A DNA stretch of 64,000 nt from Strongylocentrotus droebachiensis (lineage: Eukaryota; Echinodermata; Echinoidea; Camarodonta; Strongylocentrotidae): NCBI GenBank assembly GCA_035222895.1, contig JAVYIG010006809.1:1-64000 (forward strand). Direction: 5' to 3'. Position numbers and translations under genes: made by a program. The notes below the pieces were generated by a model. That model saw only the letters and a program-made list of their open reading frames with translations, made no database searches and was not told the DNA's origin. Within the stretch, counting starts at the first letter, position 1, and each line of letters begins with the position of its first letter. Positions 42,830 to 54,218 of this stretch are shown piece after piece.

Positions 42830-45800
42830 ATGTTTCTGCCTTTCTATATATTTTACCTTCACCTCTCATTCATGTTTCTGCCTTTCTATATATTTTACCT
42901 TCACCTCTCATTCATTTTTCTGCCTTTCTATATATTTTACCTCCACCTCTCATTCATGTTTCTGCCTTTCTATATATTTTACCTTCACCTCTCATTCATG
43001 TTTCTGCCTTTCTATATATTTTACCTCCACCTCTCGTTCATGTTTCTGCCTTTCTATATATTTTACCTTCACCTCTCATTCATGTTTCTGCCTTTCTATA
43101 TATTTTACCTTCACCTCTCATTCATGTTTCTGCCTTTCTATATATTTTACCTCCACCTCTCGTTCATGTTTCTGCCTTTCTATATATTTTACCTCCACCT
43201 CTCGTTCATGTTTCTGCCTTTCTATATATTTTACCTTTACCTCTCGTTCATGTTTCTGCCTTTCTATATATTTTACCTTCACCTCTCATTCATGTTTCTG
43301 CCTTTCTATATATTTTACCTTCACCTCTCGTTCATGTTTCTGCCTTTCTATATATTTTACCTCCACCTCTCATTCATGTTTCTGCCTTTCTATATATTTT
43401 ACCTTCACCTCTCATTCATGTTTCTGCCTTTCTATATATTTTACCTCCACCTCTCGTTCATGTTTCTGCCTTTCTATATATTTTACCTCCACCTCTCATT
43501 CATGTTTCTGCCTTTCTATATATTTTACCTCTACCTCTCATTCATGTTTCTGCCTTTCTATATATTTTACCTCCACCTCTCATTTATGTTTCTGCCTTTC
43601 TATATATTTTACCTTCACCTCTCATTCATGTTTCTGCCTTTCTATATATTTTACCTCCACCTCTCATTCATGTTTCTGCCTTTCTATATATTTTACCTCC
43701 ACCTCTCATTCATGTTTCTGCCTTTCTATATATTTTACCTTCACCTCTCATTCATGTTTCTGCCTTTCTATATATTTTACCTTCACCTCTCATTCATGTT
43801 TCTGCCTTTCTATATATTTTACCTTCACCTCTCATTCATGTTTCTGCCTTTCTATATATTTTACCTCCACCTCTCGTTCATGATTCTGCCTTTCTATATA
43901 TTTTACCTTCACCTCTCATTCATGTTTCTGCCTTTCTATATGTTTTACCTCCTCCTCTCGTTCATGATTCTGCCTTTCTATATATTTTACCTTCACCTCT
44001 CATTCATGTTTCTGCCTTTCTATATATTTTACCTTCACCTCTCATTCATGTTTCTGCCTTTCTATATATTTTACCTTCACCTCTCATTCATGTTTCTGCC
44101 TTTCTATATATTTTACCTCCACCTCTCGTTCATGATTCTGCCTTTCTATATATTTTACCTTCACCTCTCATTCATGTTTCTGCCTTTCTATATATTTTAC
44201 CTCCACCTCTCGTTCATGTTTCTGCCTTTCTATATATTTTACCTCCTCCTCTCGTTCATGTTTCTGCCTTTCTATATATTTTACCTTCACCTCTCGTTCA
44301 TGATTCTGCCTTTCTATATATTTTACCTTCACCTCTCGTTCATGTTTCTGCCTTTCTATATATTTTACCTTCACCTCTCATTCATGTTTCTGCCTTTCTA
44401 TATATTTTACCTCCACCTCTCATTCATGTTTCTGCCTTTCTATATATTTTACCTTCACCTCTCATTCATGATTCTGCCTTTCTATATATTTTACCTCCAC
44501 CTCTCATTCATGTTTCTGCCTTTCTATATATTTTACCTCCTCCTCTCGTTCATGTTTCTGCCTTTCTATATATTTTACCTTCACCTCTCATTCATGTTTC
44601 TGCCTTTCTATATATTTTACCTTCACCTCTCGTTCATGTGTCTGCCTTTCTATATATTTTACCTCCTCCTCTCATTCATGTTTCTGCCTTTCTATATATT
44701 TTACCTTCACCTCTCATTCATGTTTCTGCCTTTCTATATATTTTACCTTCACCTCTCGTTCATGTTTCTGCCTTTCTATATATTTTACCTTCACCTCTCG
44801 TTCATGTTTCTGCCTTTCTATATATTTTACCTCCTCCTCTCGTTCATGTTTCTGCCTTTCTATATATTTTACCTTCACCTCTCGTTCATGTTTCTGCCTT
44901 TCTATATATTTTACCTCCTCCTCTCATTCATGTTTCTGCCTTTCTATATATTTTACCTTCACCTCTCGTTCATGTTTCTGCCTTTCTATATATTTTACCT
45001 CCACCTCTCATTCATGTTTCTGCCTTTCTATATATTTTACCTTCACCTCTCATTCATGATTCTGCCTTTCTATATATTTTACCTCCACCTCTCGTTCATG
45101 TTTCTGCCTTTCTATATATTTTACCTCCACCTCTCATTCATGTTTCTGCCTTTCTATATATTTTACCTCCACCTCTCATTCATGTTTCTGCCTTTCTATA
45201 TATTTTACCTCCACCTCTCATTCATGTTTCTGCCTTTCTATATATTTTACCTTCACCTCTCATTCATGTTTCTGCCTTTCTATATATTTTACCTTCACCT
45301 CTCGTTCATGTTTCTGCCTTTCTATATATTTTACCTCCACCTCTCATTCATGTTTCTGCCTTTCTATATATTTTACCTCCACCTCTCATTCATGTTTCTG
45401 CCTTTCTATATATTTTACCTCCACCTCTCGTTCATGTTTCTGCCTTTCTATATATTTTACCTCCACCTCTCATTCATGTTTCTGCCTTTCTATATATTTT
45501 ACCTCCACCTCTCATTCATGTTTCTGCCTTTCTATATATTTTACCTCCAGCTCTCATTCATGTTTCTGCCTTTCTATATATTTTACCTTCACCTCTCATT
45601 CATGTTTCTGCCTTTCTATATATTTTACCTTCACCTCTCGTTCATGTTTCTGCCTTTCTATATATTTTACCTCCACCTCTCATTCATGTTTCGGCCTTTC
45701 TGTATATTTTACCTCCACCTCTCATTCATGTTTCTGCCTTTCTAAATTTTTTACCTTCACCTCTCATTCATGTTTCTGCCTTTCTATATATTTTACCTCT

Positions 45801-48800
45801 ACCTCTCATTCATGTTTCTGCCTTTCTATATATTTTACCTTCACCTCTCATTCATGTTTCTGCCTTTCTATATATTTTACCTTCACCTCTCGTTCATGTT
45901 TCTGCCTTTCTATATATTTTACCTCCACCTCTCATTCATGTTTCTGCCTTTCTATATATTTTACCTTCACCTCTCATTCATGTTTCTGCCTTTCTATATA
46001 TTTTACCTTCACCTCTCATTCATGTTTCTGCCTTTCTATATATTTTACCTTCACCTCTCGTTCATGTTTCTGCCTTTCTATATATTTTACCTTCACCTCT
46101 CATTCATGTTTCTGCCTTTCTATATATTTTACCTTCACCTCTCATTCATGTTTCTGCCTTTCTATATATTTTACCTTCACCTCTCGTTCATGTTTCTGCC
46201 TTTCTATATATTTTACCTCCACCTCTCATTCATGTTTCTGCCTTTCTATATATTTTACCTCCACCTCTCATTCATGTTTCTTCCTTTCTATATATTTTAC
46301 CTTCACCTCTCGTTCATGTTTCTGCCTTTCTATATATTTTACCTTCACCTCTCGTTCATGTTTCTGCCTTTCTATATATTTTACCTTCACCTCTCATTCA
46401 TGTTTCTGCCTTTCTATATATTTTACCTTCACCTCTCGTTCATGTTTCTGCCTTTCTATATATTTTACCTCCACCTCTCATTCATGTTTCTGCCTTTCTA
46501 TATATTTTACCTCCACCTCTCATTCATGTTTCTGCCTTTCTATATATTTTACCTTCACCTCTCATTCATGTTTCTGCCTTTCTATATATTTTACCTCTAC
46601 CTCTCATTCATGTTTCTGCCTTTCTATATATTTTACCTTCACCTCTCATTCATGTTTCTGCCTTTCTATATATTTTACCTTCACCTCTCATTCATGTTTC
46701 TGCCTTTCTATATATTTTACCTTCACCTCTCGTTCATGTTTCTGCCTTTCTATATATTTTACCTCCACCTCTCATTCATGTTTCTGCCTTTCTATATATT
46801 TTACCTTCACCTCTCATTCATGTTTCTGCCTTTCTATATATTTTACCTTCACCTCTCATTCACGTTTCTGCCTTTCTATATATTTTACCTTCACCTCTCG
46901 TTCATGTTTCTGCCTTTCTATATATTTTACCTTCACCTCTCATTCATGTTTCTGCCTTTCTATATATTTTACCTCCACCTCTCATTCATGTTTCTGCCTT
47001 TCTATATATTTTACCTTCACCTCTCGTTCATGTTTCTGCCTTTCTATATATTTTACCTTCACCTCTCATTCATGTTTCTGCCTTTCTATATATTTTACCT
47101 CTACCTCTCATTCATGTTTCTGCCTTTCTATATATTTTACCTTCACCTCTCATTCATGTTTCTGCCTTTCTATATATTTTACCTCCTCCTCTCATTCATG
47201 TTTCTGCCTTTCTATATATTTTACCTTCACCTCTCATTCATGTTTCTGCCTTTCTATATATTTTACCTTCACCTCTCGTTCATGTTTCTGCCTTTCTATA
47301 TATTTTACCTTCACCTCTCATTCATGTTTCTGCCTTTCTATATATTTTACCTCCACCTCTCATTCATGTTTCTGCCTTTCTATATATTTTACCTTCACCT
47401 CTCGTTCATGTTTCTGCCTTTCTATATATTTTACCTTCACCTCTCGTTCATGTTTCTGCCTTTCTATATATTTTACCTTCACCTCTCATTCATGTTTCTG
47501 CCTTTCTATATATTTTACCTTCACCTTTCGTTCATGTTTCTGCCTTTCTATATATTTTACCTCCACCTCTCATTCATGTTTCTGCCTTTCTATATATTTT
47601 ACCTCCACCTCTCATTCATGTTTCTGCCTTTCTATATATTTTACCTTCACCTCTCATTCATGTTTCTGCCTTTCTATATATTTTACCTCTACCTCTCATT
47701 CATGTTTCTGCCTTTCTATATATTTTACCTTCACCTCTCATTCATGTTTCTGCCTTTCTATATATTTTACCTTCACCTCTCATTCATGTTTCTGCCTTTC
47801 TATATATTTTACCTTCACCTCTCGTTCATGTTTCTGCCTTTCTATATATTTTACCTCCACCTCTCATTCATGTTTCTGCCTTTCTATATATTTTACCTTC
47901 ACCTCTCATTCATGTTTCTGCCTTTCTATATATTTTACCTTCACCTCTCATTCATGTTTCTGCCTTTCTATATATTTTACCTTCACCTCTCGTTCATGTT
48001 TCTGCCTTTCTATATATTTTACCTTCACCTCTCATTCATGTTTCTGCCTTTCTATATATTTTACCTCCACCTCTCATTCATGTTTCTGCCTTTCTATATA
48101 TTTTACCTTCACCTCTCATTCATGTTTCTGCCTTTCTATATATTTTACCTTCACCTCTCATTCATGTTTCTGCCTTTCTATATATTTTACCTTCACCTCT
48201 CGTTCATGTTTCTGCCTTTCTATATATTTTACCTCCACCTCTCATTCATGTTTCTGCCTTTCTATATATTTTACCTTCACCTCTCATTCATGTTTCTGCC
48301 TTTCTATATATTTTACCTCCTCCTCTCATTCATGTTCCTGCCTTTCTATATATTTTACCTTCACCTCTCATTCATGTTTCTGCCTTTCTATATATTTTAC
48401 CTCCACCTCTCATTCATGATTCTGCCTTTCTATATATTTTACCTTCACCTCTCATTCATGTTTCTGCCTTTCTATATATTTTACCTCTACCTCTCATTCA
48501 TATTTCTGCCTTTCTATATATTTTACCTTCACCTCTCATTCATGTTTCTGCCTTTCTATATATTTTACCTCCACCTCTCATTCATGATTCTGCCTTTCTA
48601 TATATTTTACTTTCACCTCTCATTCATGTTTCTGCCTTTCTATATATTTTACCTTCACCTCTCATTCATGTTTCTGCCTTTCTATATATTTTACCTCTAC
48701 CTCTCATTCATATTTCTGCCTTTCTATATATTTTACCTTCACCTCTCATTCATGTTTCTGCCTTTCTATATATTTTACCTCCACCTCTCGTTCATGATTC

Positions 48801-48838
48801 TGCCTTTCTATATATTTTACCTTCACCTCTCATTTATG
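42830..48838. repeat. Giant 42-bp minisatellite, 143 copies, no indels
   Basis: The unit runs from ATGTTTCTGCCTTTCTATAT to ACCTTCACCTCTCATTC. Unit starts stay in register from 42830 to 48836 (6006 bp = 143 x 42). Variation is by substitution at a few positions (TTCAC/TCCAC/TCTAC/TCCTC; CATTC/CGTTC; rare ATGATT, ATGTGT). The variant pattern repeats with a period of 26 units (1092 bp) between about 46.5 and 48.0 kb. Because 42 is a multiple of 3 and the unit lacks stops in two + frames, open frames of 971, 1030 and 1434 codons arise; they are not genes. The unit derives from intron sequence at 15685-15726. Confidence 0.98.
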
Positions 48839-49138
48839 TTTTTGACTCTCTATTTTTGCTGACCCACTTCACTATCATGTTATATGTTGTTGTTGTTGTT
48901 GTTTTACCAGGGTATGTGTGTATGTGTGTGTGTGTATTTTGATCTTTACAGAAAATGAATTCGAAAAGGGTACGTTTTCAAGTTAGTTAAGAAATTAAAT
49001 ATGAACGCTCGATCTGATTTAATGCTACGATCAGGGAAATAATATTATGCATACATCATAATTACTTATGACGTACCTGGGAAAACAACTCATGAGGGAG
49101 TGAAAGAGGGATGTAAATGGCAGATGGAAGTTTATGGT
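48839..49138. other. Continuation of unit E intron, then spacer
   Basis: GACTCTCTATTTTTGCTGA, CCCACTTC and CTATCATGT still follow the unit C intron after its 42-bp segment (26487-26530). Homology is lost at (TTG)n near 48886. A TTTTACCAG acceptor-like site follows at 48902-48910, then (TG)n. No coding exon. Confidence 0.55.
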
Positions 49139-49505
49139 ACTGTCCCATGGCGCCGCGGATCCCAACGGGCCCATACCGTTTGATTTACATGACAAGCGGT
49201 GGAAATCTCTCAGGCCGCAAATAATTGTTTTTTTATAATTGTTTCCACTGTGTCCTCAACGTTTCCATTCCGTCTCCATACCGGGTCCTTACCGCTTACA
49301 ACGTCCTCGTACCAGCTAGTGTCATCGTGTTGGGCGTTCTCTCGCCGGGTCCCCACTGGGTGGGTACCGGCCTCTTACCGCCCGGAATGCACCCATATCG
49401 TTTGTTAAGCGTTCGCTTCGCCTCGAAGACGTCACACACCGTATACAAAAGCTGGGCACTCAACCGACCGGCCACCCGTCAGTTCTCGGGTTCACGCGTT
49501 TACCT
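49139..49505. repeat. GC-rich quasi-periodic block with ACCG/AACG motifs
   Basis: Much higher GC than the surroundings, with ATACCG, TTACCG, AACGTTT and AACGTCC motifs every 10-25 bp. A related block in inverted orientation lies at 50215-50425, so the two may be ends of one element. Open frames of 69 and 95 codons here lack any recognised similarity. Confidence 0.5.
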
Positions 49506-49649
49506 ACTCTAAATCGTTCTTCTCAAACAATTTTCATAATTCTTCATAATCTAATTTAATTTAATTTAATTTATCAAACCATATATACATGTAAAAGCAA
49601 AACATACATTAAGAAATCGAACACATAAAGCATACAAAATACAAAATAA

Positions 49650-50165
49650 ATATATGGTCAGGTTAACTGTTTGATAAGCTGGTACAATTTTAGCTAATTT
49701 CAAAACATGAGGGATAGATCTTGTACAAATCGATATATTAAATATATCTAGTATAATGGTTCAACAAAATAAAAAAATAAAACAACTCTTAATCACTTTA
49801 GGGTCTACACAATCTGGTCCACTTGATTTAGAAACAGTTATAGAATAAACTTATTTTCTATATTTCATGTACTGAAGTCGGTTTGAGAAATAAGGAGTTG
49901 AGAGATTGATTTTCAAGTAAGAAGATATATTTCAGACATTAACTGGTGAAATATTTTGGGCGAGTTTCCTACCAGTGTTAAACGCATATGAATCAAAGTG
50001 TTCTGCAATATCTTGTAATTAGTGTCGTTTAACATTATCATAATACATAACAGCAGGTAATTTCATGCATCTTTTATTACCCAGTATAGCATTTAGGTTA
50101 TTCCAAATTCTTTTTGTGTCATCCTTTAATTTATTAAAGACAAAAGAATAATATTCAGATTATGC
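49650..50165 (-). pseudogene. LINE reverse-transcriptase fragment (CR1/L2-like)
   Basis: One minus-strand frame with a few in-frame stops reads KLKDDTKRIWNNLNAILGNK, then IAEHFDSYAFNTGRKLAQN, then KSSGPDCVDPKVIK and IPHVLKLAKIVPAYQ. These are the linker and first RT motifs of CR1/L2-type LINEs in correct order. The fragment ends near 49640, followed by a (TTTAA)n stretch at about 49555-49576. Confidence 0.75.
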
Positions 50166-50214
50166 TTACGTGATAAACTTAATAACTTATTCATAGGTCT
50201 TTTGTTTATTACAA

Positions 50215-50425
50215 TGGTTTTTCGGAAACGTTATGAAGATGGTGGGACGATAACAGGACGTTATACGGTTGTTAAGAGAGCGTTTGGACGTCAATAGACC
50301 GATGAGAGGACGGTATGTAGCCAGTGTGAGGTGGTGGGTCAACGTTGAGCGAACGGCGAGCGCCCGGCGAAAACCCGGCACGAGGCCGGTATGAACACGG
50401 TAACAACCCGTTGGACAAAAATCTC
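50215..50425. repeat. GC-rich quasi-periodic block, inverted partner of 49139-49505
   Basis: GGACGTTATACGG, GAGCGTTTGGACG, GCGAACGGCGAGCG, GGCCGGTATGAACACGG. On the minus strand it resembles 49139-49505 in motif content, though it is not colinear. It ends just before the duplicated block starting at 50430. Confidence 0.5.
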
Positions 50426-50429
50426 CGTC

Positions 50430-51470
50430 AATATGTCAAGTCTGAATAAACATTGTTAAAACATTAACCGAGTATTGTCCTTCTATCTAACAAAGAGCGC
50501 TGTTAATAGAAATATAAGGATTACGGTGGCCCAAATTACGAGGCCCAATTTACATTTAAACAATAAATAAATAAACATTATTGTTCCATATTGCAATATT
50601 CACTTGACGTATTAATTGTACATGTCTTTAACAGAGAGAGAAAGAGATTCCAGTGTGTTTTGATAAAGACATTTTGTCAAATGTGAGAGTCAGCTGTAGA
50701 CAGCTCAAATCGCTCTTTTTTCATGATATTCGAATACAGTCGAATACAGGTTTCCAATGTAAGCATACACAAATGCATCTTCTTTATGAACTGGTGTGTT
50801 CAAAGTCTCACTATTGCTCAGATACTATTTTGTTTAATGATTAATTTATTTAATTAGTCCATGTATCCATCATAATGTATCATATCTCGATGAGTAAATA
50901 AAGACAATTTCTATCTGCATAACTTGAGAGCTATAATCGTCTCCTTATCGACCACACGCGATTTCTAATACACTTCACTTTTAGACAACTCAATATTATA
51001 TAGTCGTTAGTTCATTGCTTGGTTTTGAATTCAGGTCATGCGTAATAGTATATTATGAGGGGACTACCATGCATGCTTCCCCTGTCAACTAAACAAACTA
51101 ATTCAAAGTAATTGCTTGTCGTTGGCGTTTTCATTGTCATTGTAATTGTCATTGTCCTTGTCGATCTTGTTGACGAAAAGGGATGATATAGTATGTAGAC
51201 ATATAATATATATAGAGAGAGAGGGGGAGGACAAGATAGTAAGCAAGTAATGAAATGGAGAGAGAAAGAAAGTGGGAATGGATAACTTCTGAATAAAGAG
51301 TAGATTATTAAATACAAATTCAAAGGGAACTAAAATATGAATATACGCTGATAATTACCAGGCTCCTCGCTCGCTGTATGGTTGAGGTTTATAATCGGTA
51401 GCGTCAGGAATGTCAAGTCTGACAGATTTGAGCGTCATACAAGAATAAAATATTATTATTATTATTATTA

Positions 51471-51527
<57 letters not shown>

Positions 51528-51865
51528 GTTCAAAATTCTAAACACATTAAACAAATATAGACAAATAATAGGGACACTTGAAGAAAAACAAGTTTAACAA
51601 TTTACTCCCCTTTTCCCCTCTGTCTTCTCTCCCCCTCTCCCTCTTGCTCTCTCTCTCTCTCTCTCTCCTTCTCTCTTTCTCTTTCTCTCTCTTCTCTTTC
51701 TTTCTCGCCCTCTCTCCTCTCTCCTCTCTCCCCTCCCCAATCTCGTTTTTATTTCCCTTAACAGCACATAGTTGTTTGATTGTTTTGCAAATATACACTA
51801 TCAGTTTCATGCTGATCTGTTATTTCTGTAAACATCGCTATCTGAATAGGGGCGAATATCTGTGT
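50430..51865. repeat. Duplicated noncoding block, first copy (second at 60797-62236)
   Basis: Shares in order AATATGTCAAGTCTGAATAA, AGAGTCAGCTGT, ATCATATCTCGAT, TTCAGGTCATGCGTAATAG, GGGGACTACCATGCA, ACCAGGCTCCT...CTCGCTGTATGGTT, GGACA/CTTGAAGAAAA, TGTTTGATTGTTT and GTAAACATCGCTATCT with 60797-62236. Contains (ATT)n at 51449-51527 and a CT tract at 51600-51735. No gene. Confidence 0.85.
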
Positions 51866-52454
51866 TAATGATTAATTATTTATGTATTTGAATTTGCCTG
51901 TTGGAGCATTATCATCATAACTCGTGATAAATTACAATGCAATATTGCTATATGGCATAGAGCAAAGTGAAAATGGTCGTCGTCTTATGTATAACATCCA
52001 CCTTGCTGTCAAGGTTCAATTGGTCTTTAGAGTAAATATATCACTTAAAAGTACATTCATTAAAAGGTGAAATCCAACGCGAAAGTTAAAAATCCTTAGA
52101 CACCTCTTGTAGTTGCTTGTAATAACACAAACCAAAACATTGTAGTGGGGTTTTAATCTACTCGGTACCGTTATAGATCTAGTGGCAAATATTCTCCAGT
52201 GAGGAAGATTAACGTCACTTTCATATATTTAGGCATTTTCCTCATCTTTTTCTTCACTATTTGTTAGTGAGCAAGAAAGCGGGTATTTTTTTGTATCAGC
52301 TTTGCGATTTTTCGTACCATAATAGGTTTTCTAAAATCAGTCGGAAAATCTTTTTTTCAATGAAGAAAGCACGCAGCTTGCTTATAAAAGACACCTCAAA
52401 ATTGTATAAAACTTGATTTGCCTTCAAGATATGTCACATGATTATACTTGATCT
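51866..52454. other. Spacer with no gene seen
   Basis: AT-rich noncoding sequence. No repeat recognised. Confidence 0.5.
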
Positions 52455-52715
52455 TACTTACTCTCTCTCTCTTCTCTCTCTCTTCGTCTGTCTGTCCCTC
52501 CCTCAGCCTCTACATTTCTCTCTGTCTCTATGTGTGTATGTGTGTGTATTTGAGTGTTGTGTGTGTGTGTCTGTCTCGTTCTGTCTCTTTTTCTTTCTCT
52601 CTCTCTCCATCTTTCTATATCTCCCTCTATCTCTTTCTATATCTCTCTTTTTGTCTGTATGTTTATATGTCTGTCTCTTTTCTGTTTTGTTTTCTCTCTT
52701 TTTTCTGTCTCTCTA
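52455..52715. repeat. CT/TG-rich simple repeat
   Basis: Imperfect (CT)n, (TG)n and CTGTCTCT tracts, giving overlapping Ser/Leu/Val-rich frames that are not genes. Confidence 0.95.
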
Positions 52716-52719
52716 TTAA

Positions 52720-53221
52720 AGGTAATACAAAGTTTTGGGAAATTTTGACAATTGGGTGGATAGTGAATCTTTACAATTTTGATATATTTGGATGCCCCTG
52801 TGGATGTATTATAAGCACTAAAAAAATTAGCCCCTAAAACACTTCTGTTTTCGAGAAAAATTGAATATAAAAATTTACCGGTGCTCCCGGTAAATTTTGA
52901 TAAATTTCAATTAGCACCTATGGTCGTGCAATGGTAGCTGCGACCATGAAAATCTCAGAATATGTAGTTGTGATATATAATTTCCAAACGGGATTAGCTA
53001 ATCGGTCGATTTTTGTCAAGAAACTTTGTTTCATAGCTAAATTAATATCTTGGCCTTGAGAGGGAGCTATACAACATAAAGAGTTTATTATTTATAATTT
53101 CATAATTTTAGACTCGATTTCAACCGCGACAACAATCAATGTATATTGTAGGAATTCATATGCTTCCAAAATGTTAATTTGAACCAAATTCATGACCCCA
53201 TACCAAAACTTTGTAATACCT
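52720..53221. mobile_element. 502-bp MITE with TTAA target sites (uninterrupted copy)
   Basis: Terminal inverted repeats AGGTAATACAAAGTTTTGG and AGGTATTACAAAGTTTTGG; TTAA at 52716-52719 and 53222-53225. Internal GGTGCTCCCGGTAAATTTTG and GATTTTCATGG...GCAGCT segments match both halves of the split copy at 6076-6285/10862-11059. Piggybac- or Kolobok-type by target site. No coding. Confidence 0.85.
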
Positions 53222-53755
53222 TTAAGTTCTTCGGTTGCAATACAAGAAAGAATTAAGATACTTTACTTCACTTTTCACGCGAACATTGATTCATTCTTAT
53301 TATTGATGCGTCCAAAGTATCACTATTATCACGAATTTAAAAAAGGTGATAACTGATAAGATGATATAAGACTACTGTATATATTCATCAAGCAATATAT
53401 CACATGTTAATATGTAAATCATGATAACCTCTCTAAAGCAAAGAATGGGAGCATTACAGTTTTACCTTCACATTCTCATGCGATGTATAACATCTTTCAT
53501 TCTGAATCGAAGAAGTCGCTGGTTCGTTCTCCTGGTTTTTGTCTAATACTGATTTAATTTCGATTAAGATTGTATATTGTTTTGCTTGTCTTCAAAGTCA
53601 TCATAGAAACAGATCAAAGCATTTTATTTTCTTTATAATTCAAATTTGACTCGCGTAAACAATTATTGTTTCATTATTGTTTGTGTGTAGGGAAGCAGAG
53701 AAGACAGAGATTGCAATTTTTTTTTTTACATGACGGAAGTCAGCCTTTTAACATA
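53222..53755. other. Spacer with no gene seen
   Basis: AT-rich noncoding sequence between the MITE and the unit D 5' region. Confidence 0.5.
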
Positions 53756-53759
53756 ATAT

Positions 53760-54218
53760 AGCTATTCAATTGATAATTTAAGCTAATAGAGAGGTATTAT
53801 ACCTGGGGCTTTCGTTTTGAAAACGGTTTTATCCATGATATTAGTAAAACGATTTCACTGGTCATACAATCTAAGACAGGTCATTGTTTCATGTCTGAGC
53901 AAAATGTGAGCGTCTGCGTTCGTGTAAAGTTAAAGACACAACTGCGCAAGCCGAAGCACCAATGGTAATTGCTAGTTCCATGCAATTTAAGTTTGTTCTA
54001 ACATTCATCATAGTTTTGCATATCATAGAATGGCATCGTTTTCAGAATACAGCCCCTAATAAGTGTTCTAAGCTAATTGTACTAATTATGACAAACAATT
54101 AATCCACCCCGGCCGTTTTTCAGGTGTTTCAGTAAATCGCCGCTCGTCTCATGCTGTATTATGCTTTCATTCTTATTCATCTATAACAGCTACATCTTTC
54201 ATCTACACACTACACTCC
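53760..54218 (+). promoter_or_regulatory. Unit D 5' region: A-class promoter, exon 1 and short 5'UTR intron
   Basis: Similar to 1040-1468: GTCATTGTTTCATGTCTG, CACCAATGGTAATTGC, TTAAGTTTGTT, TTTTCAGAATACAGCCCC. Donor GTAATT at 53965, acceptor AACAG at 54185-54189 (225-nt intron); ATG 54219 lies 29 nt into exon 2, as in unit A. Confidence 0.6.

Noticed and set aside
42830-48838. CRISPR-like array
   Set aside because: Units are contiguous near-identical 42-mers without spacers, in a eukaryotic context with no cas genes.
42830-48942. Three very long + strand open frames (971, 1030 and 1434 codons) with 14-residue hydrophobic repeats
   Set aside because: They come from a 42-bp tandem repeat whose length is a multiple of 3. 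Two different frames are open over the same DNA, and the unit derives from intron sequence. No start context, domain or non-repeat coding sequence.
49199-49512. Overlapping 69- and 95-codon frames in GC-rich DNA
   Set aside because: Two frames open at once in a repetitive GC-rich block, with no recognised motif.
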